DNA of 64,000 nucleotides from Companilactobacillus bobalius (GCF_009764355.1 NZ_LNUA01000031.1:1-64000), one strand, 5' to 3'. Counted from the first letter of the stretch, positions 7,603-16,190 are shown. Translations and numbers: made by a program. Notes: generated by a model from the sequence alone, not told the origin.

Positions 7603-9271
7603 GGTTATTCACCTCAATGAGAACTGCTTGATAAGGAAGCAATTCCTCTGATTTTAAATCCGAATAATTGTTTAAAAGAACTTTACCTTGGGGAAGCTGA
7701 ATTTGCGTAACTTGAGAACTAAGGTTGACGAATACTTGTGCGTGCTGGCCACGTTGATAAGCGATAACACTTGGAGTGGAATTCTTGACTGGAAGGAATT
7801 CACCATTCAATAGGTCATCTTTAAGTGATGAGGTCTGTCTAATTTTGATCATTGTACGATAAAAATTCAAAATTGATGCTTCATCTTTATCTTCAGTCTG
7901 CCAATTTGTTTCTGGATCATGTTTGTTTAAGCCAATCCAAGTTTTGTGACCAGTATTGAAACCGTCATTGATTCCATTACTCCAAGGATATGGCAGACGG
8001 GCATTGTCACGAGAACGATCATTGACAAATTTTAGAGCTTCTTTAACACTGAAACCTTCCTCAATAGCTCGATAATAGTTATCAGGACTAGAGATGTCGT
8101 TGAATTGTTCAATGGAAGTTCTCTGTGCGTTTTGAACGCCTAATTCTTGACCTTGGTAGATGAAAGGACAGCCTCTAAGAAAGAAGAAGAGCATTGCTAG
8201 GGCTTTAGCACCAATCTTATTACGATAAGTGGGATCCTTAATGTACTTGCTGATACTTCGTGGTTGATCGTGATTTTCTAAGAAATTAGCACCCCATCCG
8301 TATTTCTGAATGGCCAACTGACTCTTAATAATGGCATCATTTAGTTCTTGGGCAGTCCAGTTGGTTTGGTGATACCACTCTGATCCAGAACGGACATCAA
8401 TGTCGGCGTAATGGAAATCAAAAATCATTGAGAAGTAACCTTTTTTACCAATGAATTTATCTAGTTGGTCGTATTGAACGCCACTAGCTTCACCAATTGT
8501 TACAGCATTAGCTGGTTTAAAGGTGTGTTCATTCAACTCATTTAGAAAAACATCAATGCCGGGACGATTTTCGGCCTTACGCTTAACTTTGCCTAAACCA
8601 TCGTTGCCATCAGGTGTAATTGAAGCAAAATCTTGATCCTTTTTGATGAAGGTAATCGCGTCAATTCTGAAACCGGCGATACCTTTCTTAAGCCACCAGT
8701 TGATCATGTCATAAAGTGCGAATCGTAATTCTTTATTTTCCCAGTTTAAATCGGGTTGTTGTTTAGAAAAAACGTGGTGATAATAAAGATTGGTTTCACC
8801 GGGTACTAATGTCCAAGAAGAACCCTTTCCAAAATTGGAACGCCAATTGTTAGGTGGTAAATTATTTTTACCTTCTTTAAAGATATAAAACTTACGATAA
8901 GGACTGTCGGAGTTTTTGATGGCGTCTTGGAACCAATAGTGCTGGTCAGAAGTATGATTGAGTACTAAGTCCATAATAATTTTGATATTCAAATCTTTGG
9001 CTTTTTGAATTAGCTCATCTAAATCTTTCATAGTCCCAAACATTGGATTGATGGACTTGTAATCTGAAATATCATAACCGTTATCGACCATTGGTGATTG
9101 ATAAACGGGAGATAACCAGATAGTTGTGATTCCTAGAGTATGAATTTTTGGTAGTTCCTGGATGATACCTCGAATATCGCCGATACCATCGTTATTTGAG
9201 TCTTTAAATGAGGCGGGATAAATTTGGTAAAAAATTTCTTTTTTCCACCAATTATTGTTTGTTGTTATCAT
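7595..9271 (-). CDS. GH13 alpha-glucosidase (oligo-1,6-glucosidase / sugar-phosphate hydrolase family)
   Basis: 558 aa cytoplasmic hydrolase expected to split the sugar or sugar-6-phosphate brought in by the PTS. GH13 motifs are all present: DLVLNHTS, GFRIDAI (nucleophile Asp), TIGEASG (acid/base Glu) and FLENHDQPR. The residue after the nucleophile is Ala, which in related GH13 enzymes tends to go with alpha-1,4 rather than alpha-1,6 preference; this is a hint only. A frame opens at ATG 9286, but its own GGAG is well placed for the ATG at 9271, so I start there. The palindromic operator lies just upstream. Confidence 0.88.
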   Translation of the reverse strand: MITTNNNWWKKEIFYQIYPASFKDSNNDGIGDIRGIIQELPKIHTLGITTIWLSPVYQSPMVDNGYDISDYKSINPMFGTMKDLDELIQKAKDLNIKIIMDLVLNHTSDQHYWFQDAIKNSDSPYRKFYIFKEGKNNLPPNNWRSNFGKGSSWTLVPGETNLYYHHVFSKQQPDLNWENKELRFALYDMINWWLKKGIAGFRIDAITFIKKDQDFASITPDGNDGLGKVKRKAENRPGIDVFLNELNEHTFKPANAVTIGEASGVQYDQLDKFIGKKGYFSMIFDFHYADIDVRSGSEWYHQTNWTAQELNDAIIKSQLAIQKYGWGANFLENHDQPRSISKYIKDPTYRNKIGAKALAMLFFFLRGCPFIYQGQELGVQNAQRTSIEQFNDISSPDNYYRAIEEGFSVKEALKFVNDRSRDNARLPYPWSNGINDGFNTGHKTWIGLNKHDPETNWQTEDKDEASILNFYRTMIKIRQTSSLKDDLLNGEFLPVKNSTPSVIAYQRGQHAQVFVNLSSQVTQIQLPQGKVLLNNYSDLKSEELLPYQAVLIEVNNHG

Positions 9272-9290
9272 AAATAATTTCTCCATTGTT

Positions 9291-9310
9291 ATATGGAATC
9301 GATTCCATAT
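9291..9310. promoter_or_regulatory. LacI-family operator before the alpha-glucosidase gene
   Basis: A perfect 20-bp palindrome, ATATGGAATCGATTCCATAT, lies between the lacI-type gene and the glucosidase start. Its core TGGAATCGATTCCA recurs exactly at 10357-10370 before the regulator gene. The central CG step is typical of LacI/GalR operators. Confidence 0.85.
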
Positions 9311-9327
9311 TAGTTATAAAAAAATGC

Positions 9328-10335
9328 TTAGGCACTTTTTCGAATTATCAATTTTAATTTCAAATCTTCATTAGTAATATCTTCAGGAACATCTTGACCG
9401 GTTAGATTTTTCAACAAGATGTTAACAGCTTTGTTAGCCATAGCGTTAATTGGTTGTCTAATAGTTGTTAGGGGAACAGCTGCGAAACGAGCGAATGGTT
9501 GATCATCATAACCTATAACTGCAATATCCTTAGGAACCGAAATATTATTTTTTTGTAATTCATCGATTAGGCCAATTGCGACCTCATCAGAGTTAGTGAA
9601 GATTGCATCTGGCAAAGTATTATTGGAATTTTTAATGAGACTGCGGGCAACTTCCTGACCATCAGCAGCAGTATGCTTTTGAGAAAAGAGCCAATCCTGA
9701 TTGATGGGAAGTTGATGTTGCTTAGAAAAGTCTTGAAAAGCCTTAGTTCGAGAATATCCGTGACTCTTAACGGCATAGTTACCACCAGTGATATAGGCGA
9801 AGTGATGATGTCCCTGAGTGAAGAGGTAATTCAGAGCATCAAGCGTAGCCTGATAATGGTTAAGGGTGACAGATTGGATATCCTGATATTTGTTTTCTTC
9901 ATTTAATAGGATTACCTTTTGTGGATAAGTCTGGGCAAAAGAACGAACCAATTCATGATTTTCCACAGAGGCAAGGATGACGCCATCAACTTGATGGTTC
10001 TTTAATTGATCCAAAAAACGTTGTTCGGCAGCCGAATCGTCATGTGTTTGTGAGACTAATACTTGATATCCATATAGATTGAGCTTTCTTTCGATTGAAT
10101 CAAATAATTCAGCAAAGAAGGGGTTAGCCAATCTTGAAACAAGTACACCGATATTTTTAGTTGATTGAGAACGTAGTTGAGTGGCGATAGCACTAGGTGT
10201 GTAATCTAATTCATCAATTGCGTTTTGAATTTTTTTACGTTTGTCTTCAGAAACATAGGGGTGATCGTTGAGATAACGGGAAACAGTTCCTACACCGACA
10301 CCGGCTTTTTTTGCGATTTCTTTAATAGTTGCCAT
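9328..10335 (-). CDS. LacI/GalR-family transcriptional regulator
   Basis: 335 aa. N-terminal helix-turn-helix (ATIKEIAKKAGVGVGTVSRYLN) and hinge (YTPSAIATQLRSQ), then a periplasmic-binding-protein-like effector domain (NIGVLVSRLANPFF..., DAIFTNSDEVAIG, IAVIGYDDQPFARF). It is first in the minus-strand sugar operon. It most likely represses itself and the glucosidase/PTS genes through the two TGGAATCGATTCCA palindromes. The inducer is probably the imported sugar or its phosphate. SD GAAGGA precedes the start. Confidence 0.92.
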   Translation of the reverse strand: MATIKEIAKKAGVGVGTVSRYLNDHPYVSEDKRKKIQNAIDELDYTPSAIATQLRSQSTKNIGVLVSRLANPFFAELFDSIERKLNLYGYQVLVSQTHDDSAAEQRFLDQLKNHQVDGVILASVENHELVRSFAQTYPQKVILLNEENKYQDIQSVTLNHYQATLDALNYLFTQGHHHFAYITGGNYAVKSHGYSRTKAFQDFSKQHQLPINQDWLFSQKHTAADGQEVARSLIKNSNNTLPDAIFTNSDEVAIGLIDELQKNNISVPKDIAVIGYDDQPFARFAAVPLTTIRQPINAMANKAVNILLKNLTGQDVPEDITNEDLKLKLIIRKSA

Positions 10336-10356
10336 TTATATCTATCCTTCGTTTAA

Positions 10357-10370
10357 TGGAATCGATTCCA
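10357..10370. promoter_or_regulatory. LacI-family operator before the regulator gene
   Basis: TGGAATCGATTCCA, a perfect palindrome identical to the core at 9294-9307, lies 22 nt upstream of the regulator start. It implies autoregulation. Confidence 0.85.
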
Positions 10371-10400
10371 TGTATTAATTTAACAGAAAAAATTAAAATG

Positions 10401-10477
10401 TCAAGCGCTTTCATTTATGTGAAAAATCATCAATTTTTTGTATAACTTTTTAATATACCACAATTAAAACGCTTTCT
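10401..10477. promoter_or_regulatory. Two cre-like (CcpA) sites in the divergent region
   Basis: tcaagcgctttca at 10401-10413 and TTAAAACGCTTTCT at 10464-10477. The second differs from the TGWAARCGYTWWCW consensus only at the second base. Both lie upstream of the LacI-type gene, consistent with carbon catabolite control of the sugar operon. Confidence 0.6.
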
Positions 10478-10593
10478 CACTATTTTTTTGCTATATCATG
10501 AGCTTTTTTTACCCAAAGTGACAATTTCAGGCCTATAATAGACATTGGGATGTTTTCGTTTGAGTTTTAAAATCAATGAAAGGTAGCGAAGGT

Positions 10594-11127
10594 ATGCAGG
10601 TATATAAAAATTCCGCAGAACTAATAGACCAAATTAAAGAGAGTTATCATAAGTTCATTGATGAATATGAGGGTATAACAGATGATGTTGCCGATGAAAG
10701 AATTGAGCAAGTGGATAAGACTCCACGTGAAATGCTCTCATATCAAGTCGGATGGATTAATATGATTTTGTCATGGGAAAAAGCTGAAGCTGGTGGGGAA
10801 AAGATCACTACTCCAACTCCTGGATATAAATGGGATCAAATGCGTGAGCTTTATCATGATTTCAATATCAAATATGGTTCAGATGGCATAGCTAATGAGA
10901 AAGAAGAACTAAGCAGCACTGTAGACGAACTTATTTCATGGGTCGACAAGATGTCACATGATGAATTGTTCAAGCCAGGCGAACGCAAGTGGGCTACAAC
11001 TAAAGCAATGTGGCCTGTTGCTAAGTGGATCAGAATCAACGCTGTTTCACCATTTAATAATTACAGTCGTCAAGTTAGAAAATGGAAGAACTTTAATTTA
11101 AGAGATAAGAGTACCGTTAATTCATAA
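10594..11127 (+). CDS. ClbS/DfsB-family four-helix protein (DUF1706)
   Basis: About 177 aa, cytoplasmic. The pattern (ELIDQIKESYHKFIDEYEGI, TPREMLSYQVGWINMILSWEK, PTPGYKWDQMRELYHDF) fits the ClbS/DfsB (DUF1706) family, a DinB-like helical bundle. ClbS protects cells against the genotoxin colibactin in E. coli. No toxin locus is seen here, so the role is open. A frame opens at 10576, but AAAGG at 10579-10583 is spaced for ATG 10594. It is a single gene followed by a terminator. Confidence 0.8.
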   Translation: MQVYKNSAELIDQIKESYHKFIDEYEGITDDVADERIEQVDKTPREMLSYQVGWINMILSWEKAEAGGEKITTPTPGYKWDQMRELYHDFNIKYGSDGIANEKEELSSTVDELISWVDKMSHDELFKPGERKWATTKAMWPVAKWIRINAVSPFNNYSRQVRKWKNFNLRDKSTVNS

Positions 11128-11133
11128 TTAAGA

Positions 11134-11180
11134 AAGTCCGTATTGACTAGGTTTTATATAGTTGATGTGGACCTTTTTTT
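11134..11180 (+). terminator. Terminator after the ClbS-like gene
   Basis: gtccgtattgac pairs with gttgatgtggac if G-U pairs are allowed, followed by seven T. The right arm closely resembles that of the terminator at 15178-15226. Confidence 0.7.
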
Positions 11181-11287
11181 GTCTAAGTATGTTGTTCTCC
11201 ACAGCAAGGATCATTGTTTTACTTCTAATTTTTCCTGTAAGGTTCGAAAAATAACGATAATAAAAAAGCCATCCACTTGAATGACTT

Positions 11288-12397
11288 TTACAATCCGAAA
11301 TCTATTAGGAAATAACCAATTGTTCCAATAATGATCAACATAGCAAAGTTGATTATTGTGAAATACAATAAGTATTTTCCTGGATTTTTCTTAAAGAAAA
11401 ATCGATATTGTTTGAAAGCCAACAAGTTAGCCAATGAACCTACTACAGTACCAAGACCACCAATATTCGTACCTAAGAAAATAGCATGGACGAATTTGGA
11501 GAACTTGGAAACTAAAATTGTGGTTGGCACGTTACTAATGAATTGACTAGTAATGATTGAAGTTAAATATGTGCTTGTTCTTGTTTGCAAAAATTGATGC
11601 AAATTATTAACAATTGCTGGTTCACGATTGATATTACCAACGGCAATAAAGAAACACATGAAGATCAAGACAATTGAGTAATCAACCGATTCAAGAATAT
11701 GCGGATTGATAAAGATGACTAACAATATTGCGGCAATCAAAGAACCCCACATAGGAATTACAGAAAAAATTCCCAAAAAAATAATCACTGTGACAGCGAC
11801 TGTTAAGGTTAAACTTGGAATGTTTAATTCAACAGCAGGCAACTCAGTTAATTCAATTGGATCTTTAGCGAAAAAACGAGTTGAGAGAAAAATTGCTAGG
11901 AAAGTGACAATCGTTATCGGTGTAGACATGATAAAGAATTGTTTGATTCCTAGATTGAAATGCGTCAACAGGAATAAATTATGAGTATTACCAAACGGTG
12001 TAAACATACTACCAAGGTTAGCAGCCATAGTAATAATAATGACTGGGAAAATTGGATTTACTTTAATATGCTTAGATAGTTGGTAAAATAAAGGAACTAA
12101 GGTTAAAATTGTAACATCATTAGTTAAGAACATAGCTCCAAAGAATGCTAAAGAGGCTAACATGAATATCATTTGACGTGTAGTTTTCGCTTTATGCGTC
12201 ATGTACGCGGCATAATATTTTAGAAAGTCCAAATAGTCATAAATCTGGATTATAATCATCATAGATAATAGTGAAGCAAGTGTCTTCCAATTAATATCCA
12301 TCAATTGAGGTGGACTAATAAAGATCGATGTTAGAATTGCTGCTGCCCCAGCTATCCATAACACCTTATCTGAAAATACACGTTTTAATACAGCCAT
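11288..12397 (-). CDS. SLC13/ArsB-type membrane permease
   Basis: 369 aa integral membrane protein with about ten hydrophobic segments. FLTNDVTILTLVPLF (about residue 90) and NLGSMFTPFGNTHNLFLL (about 126) are typical of the ion-transporter superfamily that includes SLC13, CitM, ArsB and NhaD. It is shorter than the 420-480 aa usual for ArsB/CitM and is closest in feel to the YbiR-type permeases. The ion is unknown (dicarboxylate, arsenite or cation exchange are all possible). Single gene, convergent with the upstream terminator. Confidence 0.75.
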   Translation of the reverse strand: MAVLKRVFSDKVLWIAGAAAILTSIFISPPQLMDINWKTLASLLSMMIIIQIYDYLDFLKYYAAYMTHKAKTTRQMIFMLASLAFFGAMFLTNDVTILTLVPLFYQLSKHIKVNPIFPVIIITMAANLGSMFTPFGNTHNLFLLTHFNLGIKQFFIMSTPITIVTFLAIFLSTRFFAKDPIELTELPAVELNIPSLTLTVAVTVIIFLGIFSVIPMWGSLIAAILLVIFINPHILESVDYSIVLIFMCFFIAVGNINREPAIVNNLHQFLQTRTSTYLTSIITSQFISNVPTTILVSKFSKFVHAIFLGTNIGGLGTVVGSLANLLAFKQYRFFFKKNPGKYLLYFTIINFAMLIIIGTIGYFLIDFGL

Positions 12398-12587
12398 TTA
12401 TGTTTTCCCCTACAAAAAAGAAGTACCCTATCTAGTATAAAGATAAAAGTAGAGTTAAAAAAGATAATTATGTAAAATTCGACGAAATATTTTTGAAAAG
12501 TTAAATAATATAAAAATTATTTAGATGAAAAGCATAATATATCATAACCTAAGTATACTAAATATCAATTATAAGGAGTGTTAATAT

Positions 12588-12740
12588 ATGCAAATAATTT
12601 TATCAATCTTACTATTCATTGTGGGGATTGCTGTCATGGCGGTTTCTTTCAAGGCAAAAAAAGAAGTAGTTTATTATGCACTCCTTGCTGCGGGCTTAGT
12701 TTTGTTTTTCGCAGGTATTTATTTTATCTTCCCAAAATAA
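12588..12740 (+). CDS. Small hydrophobic membrane protein, 50 aa
   Basis: An AAGGAG site at 12573-12578 precedes ATG 12588. The product has two predicted membrane spans (IILSILLFIVGIAVMAVSF and YYALLAAGLVLFFAGIYFIF) joined by a short Lys-rich turn, KAKKE. A longer frame overlapping it in another register (12578-12760) lacks an SD and is a shadow. I do not recognise a family. A second small membrane gene follows 63 nt later. Confidence 0.65.
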   Translation: MQIILSILLFIVGIAVMAVSFKAKKEVVYYALLAAGLVLFFAGIYFIFPK

Positions 12741-12803
12741 ATAATGCCAAGTGGACATGAGACTGATATAATCTAGTCGTATCAAATAGGGGAGGTAATT
12801 TCC

Positions 12804-12977
12804 ATGATTCTAAAAAAGACAGCTCTTCTGGTTTTAGTTTCAATCATTCTAAGCATGATTGAAATGACCGTCGATCCCGCATTTATTTTGGGCAGAGCTT
12901 CCTTAGTATTTTCTGGATCGTTGATGTTTTTACTATCATTGCTATTTGTTAGACGTTTGTGGAAGTATACAAACTAA
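12804..12977 (+). CDS. Small membrane protein, 57 aa
   Basis: GGGGAGG at 12789-12795 and ATG 12804 give a 57-residue product. It has two hydrophobic stretches (TALLVLVSIILSMIEMTV and LVFSGSLMFLLSLLFV) and a basic tail, RRLWKYTN. No family recognised. The strong ribosome site, the sensible topology and the terminator immediately downstream support a real gene. Confidence 0.65.
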   Translation: MILKKTALLVLVSIILSMIEMTVDPAFILGRASLVFSGSLMFLLSLLFVRRLWKYTN

Positions 12978-12986
12978 AATGAGGTC

Positions 12987-13030
12987 AAAAAAGGAATCAT
13001 CTCCAAATGAATGGAAATGATTCCTTTTTT
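12987..13030. terminator. Bidirectional terminator
   Basis: aaaaaaggaatcat pairs perfectly with atgattcctttttt, with an inner cca/tgg pairing. It serves the small membrane gene on the plus strand and the Dyp peroxidase on the minus strand. Confidence 0.85.
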
Positions 13031-13056
13031 GTTTCATAAATGTTTCACAGGGAACA

Positions 13057-14001
13057 CTAGTAGTCGCCGTCAGCAATTTTTTCTAAGGTAGTCTTAGAAG
13101 GAATAAAGAATAAATTACCGGTAATTGGAGTACTGAAGTCTAACAAACGGTCACTCTTAGTAAACATATTAGTTAACATACGATTAGTAATTGCAAAATC
13201 TTTAGAGTAACCAATGAAGTAGGTACCAGTTACGTCTTTAGCTGGATCTGAGAATGGCACATTCATTCTGACAATCTTGTGTTCAACACCACCTTCTTCA
13301 TCTTTAGAAACGACATTGTGAGCATTAGGTAACTTCTCTTCATCAGTTAATTCACGATCAGAGAATTTGTGACGACCAATAGCTTTTTCTTGATCTTCAG
13401 TCTTTAACTTTTTCCAAGCATCCATATTGTGGATATACTTTTGAGCAAAAGCATAGGAACCGTTGGTAAATTCGGGATCTTGTTCTTCGTCAATTAGAGT
13501 GTAATCCATTGATTCGATGCCAGCAGGGTTTTCGGTTCCATCGATAAAACCGACAATAGAACGTCCTTCCATATATCTGAAACCGTGAGTTTCGTCTTCA
13601 ACAGTTGTAATAGGACGTAAAATTTCCATGAATTGATCCATTAATTCATAACAAACAGCCATTTTTTTGGAACGAATATGAATGAATAAATCACCAGGCG
13701 TCGAGACGGCCGTATATTTAGGTCCCTTGATTTCTTTAAAGTTTTCTAGTTCTTTTGGCTTTGGAGCATTTGGGAAAAGATAATCCCATGCATCTGATCC
13801 AAATCCCCAAGCAATATGTGCCTGAGCTTCGGGGTCACGAATCCGCATACTGTTGATAATTGAATTAGACATATCGGAAAATTCAGCAATGGCGTCGCGG
13901 TCAGCCTCTAAATCGTCATGCTTCAACATCAATGTTGTAAAAATAACACTTTCCCCAGCGTCTTTGTACACGTCTTGGGCTTTTTTAATATCTACAGTCA
14001 T
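13057..14001 (-). CDS. Dyp-type heme peroxidase
   Basis: 314 aa cytoplasmic-type dye-decolorising peroxidase; no Tat or Sec signal is visible, unlike EfeB. The signature GFIDGTENP (distal Asp) is present. NAHN corresponds to the segment holding the proximal heme ligand, and IVRMNVPF holds the distal Arg and Asn of the YfeX-like class. GTYFIGYSKDF near the end is also typical. The expected activity is peroxide-dependent oxidation of an unknown substrate. It is divergent from the choloylglycine hydrolase gene. Confidence 0.92.
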   Translation of the reverse strand: MTVDIKKAQDVYKDAGESVIFTTLMLKHDDLEADRDAIAEFSDMSNSIINSMRIRDPEAQAHIAWGFGSDAWDYLFPNAPKPKELENFKEIKGPKYTAVSTPGDLFIHIRSKKMAVCYELMDQFMEILRPITTVEDETHGFRYMEGRSIVGFIDGTENPAGIESMDYTLIDEEQDPEFTNGSYAFAQKYIHNMDAWKKLKTEDQEKAIGRHKFSDRELTDEEKLPNAHNVVSKDEEGGVEHKIVRMNVPFSDPAKDVTGTYFIGYSKDFAITNRMLTNMFTKSDRLLDFSTPITGNLFFIPSKTTLEKIADGDY

Positions 14002-14153
14002 GAATCTACCTCCAGAAAATCTGTTTATACAGTCAGCTTATCATACTATTCAAAAAGTAGTTATTATTAAAATTCGTAAAATAAAATTCTTGATAATGTT
14101 AAAAATTAAGATAATAATAATTTTAATAAGGTCGTTGAAGGGAAGAATAATAT

Positions 14154-15143
14154 ATGTGTACTAGTCTTAGTCTCGAAGCTTTGGATGGTTCAAAATTTTT
14201 AGCCAGAACAATGGATTTTGCTTTTGAATTGAATGGTCGTCCAACATTTTTACCAGAAAATTATCAATGGGTTTCTTCATATGATAAGAAAGAATATAAC
14301 AGCAAATACGCTGTCATGGGAACGGGTGCTAAGTATGGTGCTAATTACATGGTGGCTGATGGTTTCAATGAATACGGTTTGTCAGCCGCTGAATTGTATT
14401 TTGCCAATGCTGCTAAATATGACAAAGACCCCGTTGAAGGTGAAATGAATCTGGTTGCCGAAGAATTTATCCTCTGGGCTTTGGGTAATAATAAATCAAT
14501 TGAAGATTTGAAAGAGAATCTCAAACAAGTTCATTTAATCGAATCAGATCGTGGTGTTATGAAACAGAATCAACCACTACACTGGATTTTTAGTGACGCT
14601 ACTGGCGCCACTTACATCCTTGAACCAGAAGGAAATGGTCTAACTCTTCAAGAAGATAAAGTTGGAGTTATGACTAATACACCGGACTACAATTGGCATA
14701 AGACTAACTTGGCTAATTATTTAGGCGCTCAAACAACTAACTTTTCTGCAAAAACATTTGGTGACCAAGAAGTTATTCCATTAGGTCAAAATGGTACCTT
14801 CAGATTGCCTGGTGGTTACACTGCCGTTGATAGATTTGTTAGAACAGCTTTCATGCGTCAAAATACTGAAACACCTAAGGACAGTCATCAAGCTGTTAAT
14901 ACTATTTTGCATATGCTCGATAGTGTAACAATTCCTCGTGGCGTTAATATCAAGGCTAATGGTGAATCAAGTTATACTCAATATCAAACTGTACTTGATA
15001 TGACTAACCGTGCCATGTACTTTGTGCCTTATGGTAATCGTAAAGTTTATTCAGTTAAGATGACTGATGATTTGATTAAAAATCAAAAAGAACCAAAAGA
15101 ATTCCCAGTTAACTTAGATCAAGAATTCGAAGCATTAAATTAA
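14154..15143 (+). CDS. Choloylglycine hydrolase family protein (bile salt hydrolase / penicillin V acylase)
   Basis: 329 aa C59 Ntn-hydrolase that cleaves an amide bond, either of conjugated bile salts or of a penicillin V/N-acyl homoserine lactone type substrate. Met is followed by the nucleophile Cys2. Arg18 and Asp21 (ARTMDF) are in the expected places, and NEYGLSAAELYF matches the substrate-loop segment. The GLSAAELYF version differs from the GLGMAGLNF usual in strong bile salt hydrolases, so penicillin-acylase-like activity cannot be excluded. SD GAAGGGA precedes the start. No signal peptide. A terminator follows. Confidence 0.9.
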   Translation: MCTSLSLEALDGSKFLARTMDFAFELNGRPTFLPENYQWVSSYDKKEYNSKYAVMGTGAKYGANYMVADGFNEYGLSAAELYFANAAKYDKDPVEGEMNLVAEEFILWALGNNKSIEDLKENLKQVHLIESDRGVMKQNQPLHWIFSDATGATYILEPEGNGLTLQEDKVGVMTNTPDYNWHKTNLANYLGAQTTNFSAKTFGDQEVIPLGQNGTFRLPGGYTAVDRFVRTAFMRQNTETPKDSHQAVNTILHMLDSVTIPRGVNIKANGESSYTQYQTVLDMTNRAMYFVPYGNRKVYSVKMTDDLIKNQKEPKEFPVNLDQEFEALN

Positions 15144-15177
15144 TAGGTCAAAAATTTGAGAGTATATTCTCAACTAA

Positions 15178-15226
15178 AAAATGTTCATATCAATCGATAT
15201 TATATTGGTTGATGTGGACATTTTTT
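15178..15226 (+). terminator. Terminator after the choloylglycine hydrolase gene
   Basis: aatgttcatatcaat pairs with ttggttgatgtggacatt around a short AT loop, followed by TTTTTT. Confidence 0.8.
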
Positions 15227-15356
15227 ATTAAAATTAACGATCATATTCCAGCAATATCGGAAAGTAAGTAAAAAAACAAGAGACCAATATTTTTCTGGTA
15301 TGTAAATAAGACTGATTATAAGGTATACTGGATTCGAAAGATAGTTACCATGTATG

Positions 15357-15376
15357 AAATTGGGTCGTTCCAATTT
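15357..15376. promoter_or_regulatory. Operator of the GntR regulator, site 1
   Basis: AAATTGGGTCGTTCCAATTT has 7-bp arms around GTCGTT. It lies just downstream of a TATACT -10-like box (15333-15338) and 17 nt before the GntR start, a position that would block transcription. The same motif recurs at 16132-16153. Confidence 0.75.
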
Positions 15377-15393
15377 ATGAAACGAGGAAAATT

Positions 15394-16122
15394 ATGGCAG
15401 ATTTAGTTTATCAAAAAATTATTACATCTTTAAAAAAGGCAATTGATGACGGTGAATATTCAGATATGCGCTTGCCCGATGAACGTTCTCTTGCTGAAAG
15501 TTATAGCGTCAGTCGAAGTTCTATCAAACGTGCTTTAGGATTAATGGCTGATCAAGGAATTATTTTTAAAAAGCGTGGCTCGGGTACTTTTGTTAATCCC
15601 TTATATTTGAAACAAGGTTCGTCGTTCAGCTATAGTGGTAAGAATTTGGGTATCACTGATAGTTTCAATGCAAACGGACAAAAGCCAGGGGTAAAGGTAC
15701 TAAAATTCGATGTTGTTCATCCTGATAAGGACTTGCAAGACAATTTGTTTTTAAAGCCAAGTGAATTTGTTTATTCATTCGAACGTTTACGCTTTTTGGA
15801 CGATGTTCCATTCATGATCGAAACAGGTTATATTCCTATTAAGTTGGCTCCGGAATTGTCTGAGCAAATTGCTTCCGAATCTATCTTTAATTATGTAGAG
15901 TCTGAGTTAGGAAAAGAAGTTAATAAAACTTACTTAACAATTTCAGCGCAACCATCTGATGAAGAGGGCAAGGAATTGTTGAATTTGTCAGCTAATGAAC
16001 CAGTAGGTCTCATGGAAGGTATTTTCTTCCTAGATGATGGAACTCCATTTGAATTCTCAACAATGAAGCTTCATTACAAGTACTTTAAGTATGATTCGTT
16101 TGTTGATCTAGGTAATAAGTAA
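15394..16122 (+). CDS. GntR/HutC-family transcriptional regulator with UTRA domain
   Basis: 242 aa. N-terminal winged helix (YQKIITSLKKAI..., SRSSIKRALGLMADQGIIFKKRGSGTFV) and a C-terminal UTRA effector domain (SFERLRFLDDVPFMIETGYIP, PVGLMEGIFFLDDGTPFEFSTMKLHY). UTRA domains usually sense sugar phosphates or related metabolites. It sits directly before the phosphoketolase gene. Copies of one palindrome lie in front of both genes, so it probably controls itself and xpk. Effector unknown. Confidence 0.9.
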   Translation: MADLVYQKIITSLKKAIDDGEYSDMRLPDERSLAESYSVSRSSIKRALGLMADQGIIFKKRGSGTFVNPLYLKQGSSFSYSGKNLGITDSFNANGQKPGVKVLKFDVVHPDKDLQDNLFLKPSEFVYSFERLRFLDDVPFMIETGYIPIKLAPELSEQIASESIFNYVESELGKEVNKTYLTISAQPSDEEGKELLNLSANEPVGLMEGIFFLDDGTPFEFSTMKLHYKYFKYDSFVDLGNK

Positions 16123-16131
16123 GCATTTACA

Positions 16132-16153
16132 ATAATTGGGTCGAACCAATTAT
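16132..16153. promoter_or_regulatory. Operator of the GntR regulator, site 2, upstream of xpk
   Basis: ATAATTGG and CCAATTAT form perfect 8-bp arms around GTCGAA. It lies 8 nt upstream of the -35 box of the phosphoketolase promoter, a position more typical of activation than of simple blocking. Confidence 0.78.
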
Positions 16154-16161
16154 AAAAGTGG

Positions 16162-16190
16162 TTGACTTTTACTTAAAAACTAGTTATGAT
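16162..16190 (+). promoter_or_regulatory. Phosphoketolase promoter
   Basis: TTGACT (16162-16167), a 17-nt spacer and TATGAT (16185-16190), 32 nt before the start codon. It is the clearest sigma-A promoter in this part of the window, as suits a highly expressed glycolytic gene. Confidence 0.75.

Noticed and set aside
12578..12760. 60-codon frame
   Set aside because: Its start overlaps the SD of the in-register 50-aa membrane protein; composition (Cys-rich, no topology) is that of a shadow frame.
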